NCBI GenBank assembly: GCA_002483365.1
Contig: DLHT01000006.1
Coordinates: 493,524 to 557,523 of the forward strand
DNA from: Cellvibrio sp. UBA7661
GTDB taxonomy: Bacteria > Pseudomonadota > Gammaproteobacteria > Pseudomonadales > Cellvibrionaceae
DNA length: 64,000 nucleotides
Reading direction: 5' to 3'
Shown: in pieces, positions 61,918 to 64,000 of the stretch
Layout: each line of letters begins with the position of its first letter
Numbering within the stretch: position 1 is the stretch's first letter
Made by a program: the position numbers and the translations under genes
Notes under the pieces: model-generated
Databases searched by the model: none
What the model saw: only the letters and a program-made list of their open reading frames with translations
What the model was told of the DNA's origin: nothing

Positions 61918-61975
61918 ACTTTAGTTTCTATATTTTTTAAAAGCAACATATTTGTTTCTTATTAGAATTGGTTCA

Positions 61976-62183
61976 CTCTCAAAGCTATATCCGCTATCAA
62001 CCGCCGCTCACTATGGCGAAATCCGCGCACGCCTCGAACAAAAAAGGCACACCCATCGGCGTAAACGATATGCACATCGCCGGCCATGCACGTAGTCAGG
62101 GCTTGATATTAGTGACCAATAATTTGCGCGAGTTTGAGCGTATTGATGGATTGCGAAGCGAGAATTGGATTGTGGCTGTTTAA
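61976..62183 (+). pseudogene. Frameshifted C-terminal remnant of a VapC-type PIN toxin
   Basis: The stretch encodes the PIN-domain end GTPIGVNDMHIAGHARSQG, then LILVTNNLREFERIDGL and ENW, holding the conserved ND and TNN acidic-pocket motifs. Just upstream, the neighbouring frame encodes HYGEIRARLEQK, which normally joins directly to GTPIG; a run of A bases near 62040 marks the frame change. No N-terminal half or vapB antitoxin is present, so this is a dead fragment beside hipBA. Confidence 0.75.
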
Positions 62184-62189
62184 CAACAA

Positions 62190-63557
62190 CTACCCAAACA
62201 CCCGCCCCGCCCATACCCCCAAACCCGCGGCGACGCTGCCGAAGTGGTCGCCATCGATGATGGCAATGTCGTTACCGAGTAATTCATGTACGAGCTTGCG
62301 AATCAACGGTGATTTGGCGCTGCCGCCGGTGATGTATACAACATCGGGTTTAGTGCCCGCTTGTTGTGTTGCTTCGCTGATAAGGTTGGCGATTTTTTGC
62401 AACAGCACGGTTACGGTTTGCGCATAATAGTCGGCGCTGGTTTCCGGGGCTAAATCGCGCTCAATAAAATCCAGAGGGAAGCGATAGGTTTCTGCTGAGG
62501 ATAACGCGATTTTTCCCAACTCCGCCTCGCGTACCACTTCAAAATTTTGTTTGTTATCGCGCATGTGAATAAAGCGTTTTAATAATTCCGGCTCTGTGGT
62601 TTCGCGTTGTAATTTTTCCAGCAAGAATCCAGTTGTTGCATCGTAGAAATCAGTTTGTGCGCCTATATCGTTGATCGCCATGGCATTTACAAATGGCATG
62701 AGCGGCATAGGCAGATTAGTTTTCAGTGGTGATAACATCCCAAACGCGGGCATTAATGCTTTTTGCGCAAGTAAAATATCAAAGTCATTTCCGCCAATAC
62801 GTTCACCGGTGTGTGCAAGAAAATCCTGCTCGCGTTGTAATTGATCGCGATGCGACGGGCCCATGAGTACGATTGAACAATCCGTCGTGCCACCACCTAC
62901 GTCTACGACCAATACTTTTTTGTTTTCCTGCAAGCGGGTTTCAAAATCAAAGCCCGCCGCGAGTGGTTCAAATAAAAATTCAATCTGGCGAAAACCAATT
63001 CGCTTTGCGGCGGCGGTGAGAATAGCCTGTGCTTGTTGGTTGGATTCCTGCGCGTTAATGCCCTGAAAGTTGACCGGCCTTCCAATAACCACTTGGGTTA
63101 CTTCCCGCTGTAAAAAATGTTCGGCGCGCTGTTTTACGTTAAGCATCATCGCGGCCACCAGGTCTTCAAAAAAACCGACCATTTGCGGGCGCAAGCCGCT
63201 CGCACCTAAAAAGGATTTGGGCGATTTAATAAAATAACCTTCCGCAGGGTCAGCAATATAATGCGCAATTGCTTCTGTTCCGTAAAACACACCATCGCTC
63301 ACTTGCGCAATATCGTGCTCCAATTTCCCCGCACGCGACTGCGCCAATGTGCCAGAGCGCACTTGTGTGTAGGCTTGTCGCTCAACCGGATCTTGCAATT
63401 GCTGTGCAATCAGTTCGGCAATAAATGCGCGCTCCAATGCGTAGAGCGTGGAAGGTACAAACGCTTCAGCGCCATACAGGGGTATTAGTTCCGCTTTACC
63501 TTGATTGATACAAGACATGGCACAGTTTGATGTGCCGTAATCAAATCCAACGTACAT
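62190..63557 (-). CDS. yegD: YegD-like Hsp70 family chaperone
   Basis: It is a 455-residue DnaK-related protein lacking the canonical substrate-binding lid. The ATPase motifs are VGFDYGTSNC (phosphate 1), VLVVDVGGGTTDCSIVLMG (phosphate 2), GERIGGNDFD and YITGGSAKSPLI. The VKSPKSFLGASGLKP-like segment (IKSPKSFLGASGLRPQ) and VIGRPVNFQG match E. coli YegD. The ATG at 63557 gives the family N-terminus; an ATG at 63596 overlapping the upstream stop is an alternative coupled start. Confidence 0.92.
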   Translation of the reverse strand: MYVGFDYGTSNCAMSCINQGKAELIPLYGAEAFVPSTLYALERAFIAELIAQQLQDPVERQAYTQVRSGTLAQSRAGKLEHDIAQVSDGVFYGTEAIAHYIADPAEGYFIKSPKSFLGASGLRPQMVGFFEDLVAAMMLNVKQRAEHFLQREVTQVVIGRPVNFQGINAQESNQQAQAILTAAAKRIGFRQIEFLFEPLAAGFDFETRLQENKKVLVVDVGGGTTDCSIVLMGPSHRDQLQREQDFLAHTGERIGGNDFDILLAQKALMPAFGMLSPLKTNLPMPLMPFVNAMAINDIGAQTDFYDATTGFLLEKLQRETTEPELLKRFIHMRDNKQNFEVVREAELGKIALSSAETYRFPLDFIERDLAPETSADYYAQTVTVLLQKIANLISEATQQAGTKPDVVYITGGSAKSPLIRKLVHELLGNDIAIIDGDHFGSVAAGLGVWAGRVFG

Positions 63558-63595
63558 ATTATTTACAACCTTCACTCTTTTGATATCACCCTGCA

Positions 63596-64000
63596 TCAGG
63601 CTTCGTTTAAATAACGGCGCTGCAAATGCGCTTTGAAATAGCGCGCATTTAATGACTCACCGGTAGCCATCGCAATTAAATCATTGGTAGACAACAAACT
63701 ACCTTGGTTCCAGATGTGGGTTTGCAACCAATTAAATAACGGCGCTAAATCGCCTTGCGCAATTTTTTCAGAGAGCTGTGGAATACTGCGCTGCGCCGCC
63801 GCAAATTCTTGTGCGGCATACATAGCACCCAGCGTGTATGAAGGAAAATAACCAAAAGCTCCACATGGCCAGTGAATATCCTGCATACAGCCATTGCGGT
63901 AGTTGTTTTGATCAGAGCCATTTTCGGTCGATAGCCCTAAATAGGCCTGCATTTTTTCATTCCAGAGCGCGGGAATATCGTCTACTTCGATATCGCCTTC
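63596..64000 (-). CDS. M32 family carboxypeptidase, C-terminal part
   Basis: This is the last 134 residues of a thermostable carboxypeptidase Taq-type zinc metallopeptidase whose 5' end lies beyond the window. Recognisable sequence is DIPALWNEKMQAYLG, DIHWPCGAFGYFPSYTLGAMYAAQ in outline and the final ATGESLNARYFKAHLQRRY. The catalytic HEXXH motif lies upstream and is not visible. Its stop overlaps a possible yegD start by one base. Confidence 0.88.
   Translation of the reverse strand, partial: EGDIEVDDIPALWNEKMQAYLGLSTENGSDQNNYRNGCMQDIHWPCGAFGYFPSYTLGAMYAAQEFAAAQRSIPQLSEKIAQGDLAPLFNWLQTHIWNQGSLLSTNDLIAMATGESLNARYFKAHLQRRYLNEA

Overview
The window looks like chromosome from a Cellvibrio-like gammaproteobacterium. 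Three things point there. The proC-yggS-pilT-pilU and ruvX-algH-tonB3-gshB-pilGHIJK-chpABC order closely follows the Pseudomonas aeruginosa twitching locus. A secreted family GH81 beta-1,3-glucanase carries polyserine linkers of the Cellvibrio/Saccharophagus type. The remaining housekeeping genes (glyQS, gmhB, plsC, rsmE, an LpxL-like acyltransferase) are ordinary gammaproteobacterial ones. I see no rRNA, tRNA, CRISPR array, integrase or transposase.

Layout. 1-7.8 kb: yggT, proC, yggS on the minus strand, the divergent retraction ATPases pilT and pilU, then ruvX, algH, tonB3 and gshB on the minus strand. 8.1-21.1 kb: the complete Pil-Chp chemosensory system on the plus strand, with a 2219-residue ChpA hybrid kinase, followed by an FKBP isomerase behind two palindromic operators. 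21.6-24.2 kb: an AT-rich accessory island with a TPR-like/HEPN pair and a Tse2-like toxin with a small partner. 24.2-28.4 kb: mobile palindromic repeats, DUF350 and transglutaminase-like genes, an ArsR/SRPBCC pair, and an Rrf2/flavin-disulfide oxidoreductase pair with an elaborate operator region. 28.4-31.5 kb: a second AT-rich island with a decayed nuclease-like fragment, an OLD-like ATPase/TOPRIM protein and an overlapping cytosine-C5 methyltransferase. 31.9-37.7 kb: DTW tRNA modification enzyme, rsmE and a glycosyltransferase/methyltransferase/toroid cluster. 37.7-44.2 kb: a Yip1 protein, a MacAB-like exporter, a LytS/LytTR pair and a superinfection-immunity-like membrane protein. 44.2-47.7 kb: ATP-grasp ligase, inactive transglutaminase-7TM protein and aspartic-protease-like lipoprotein. 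47.8-53.5 kb: acyltransferase, GH81 enzyme, CBS protein. 53.8-60.3 kb: glyQS, gmhB, plsC, DUF3592 protein. 60.3-64 kb: hipBA, a frameshifted vapC remnant, a yegD chaperone and the C-terminal part of an M32 carboxypeptidase.

The strongest candidates for something new are the two AT-rich islands. They begin with nearly the same 55-bp sequence (about 47 of 55 positions match by hand count), and each holds a tightly overlapping gene pair with defence-type domains: HEPN RNase with a TPR-like partner, and ATPase/TOPRIM with a DNA methyltransferase. The nuclease that might once have completed the second set survives only as a broken fragment. Noncoding structures also deserve attention: six TTTAC motifs spaced exactly 11 bp apart upstream of glyQS, three tandem 19-bp repeats plus an 11-bp-arm palindrome upstream of the Rrf2 gene, and two paralogous 39-residue membrane proteins 6.5 kb apart.
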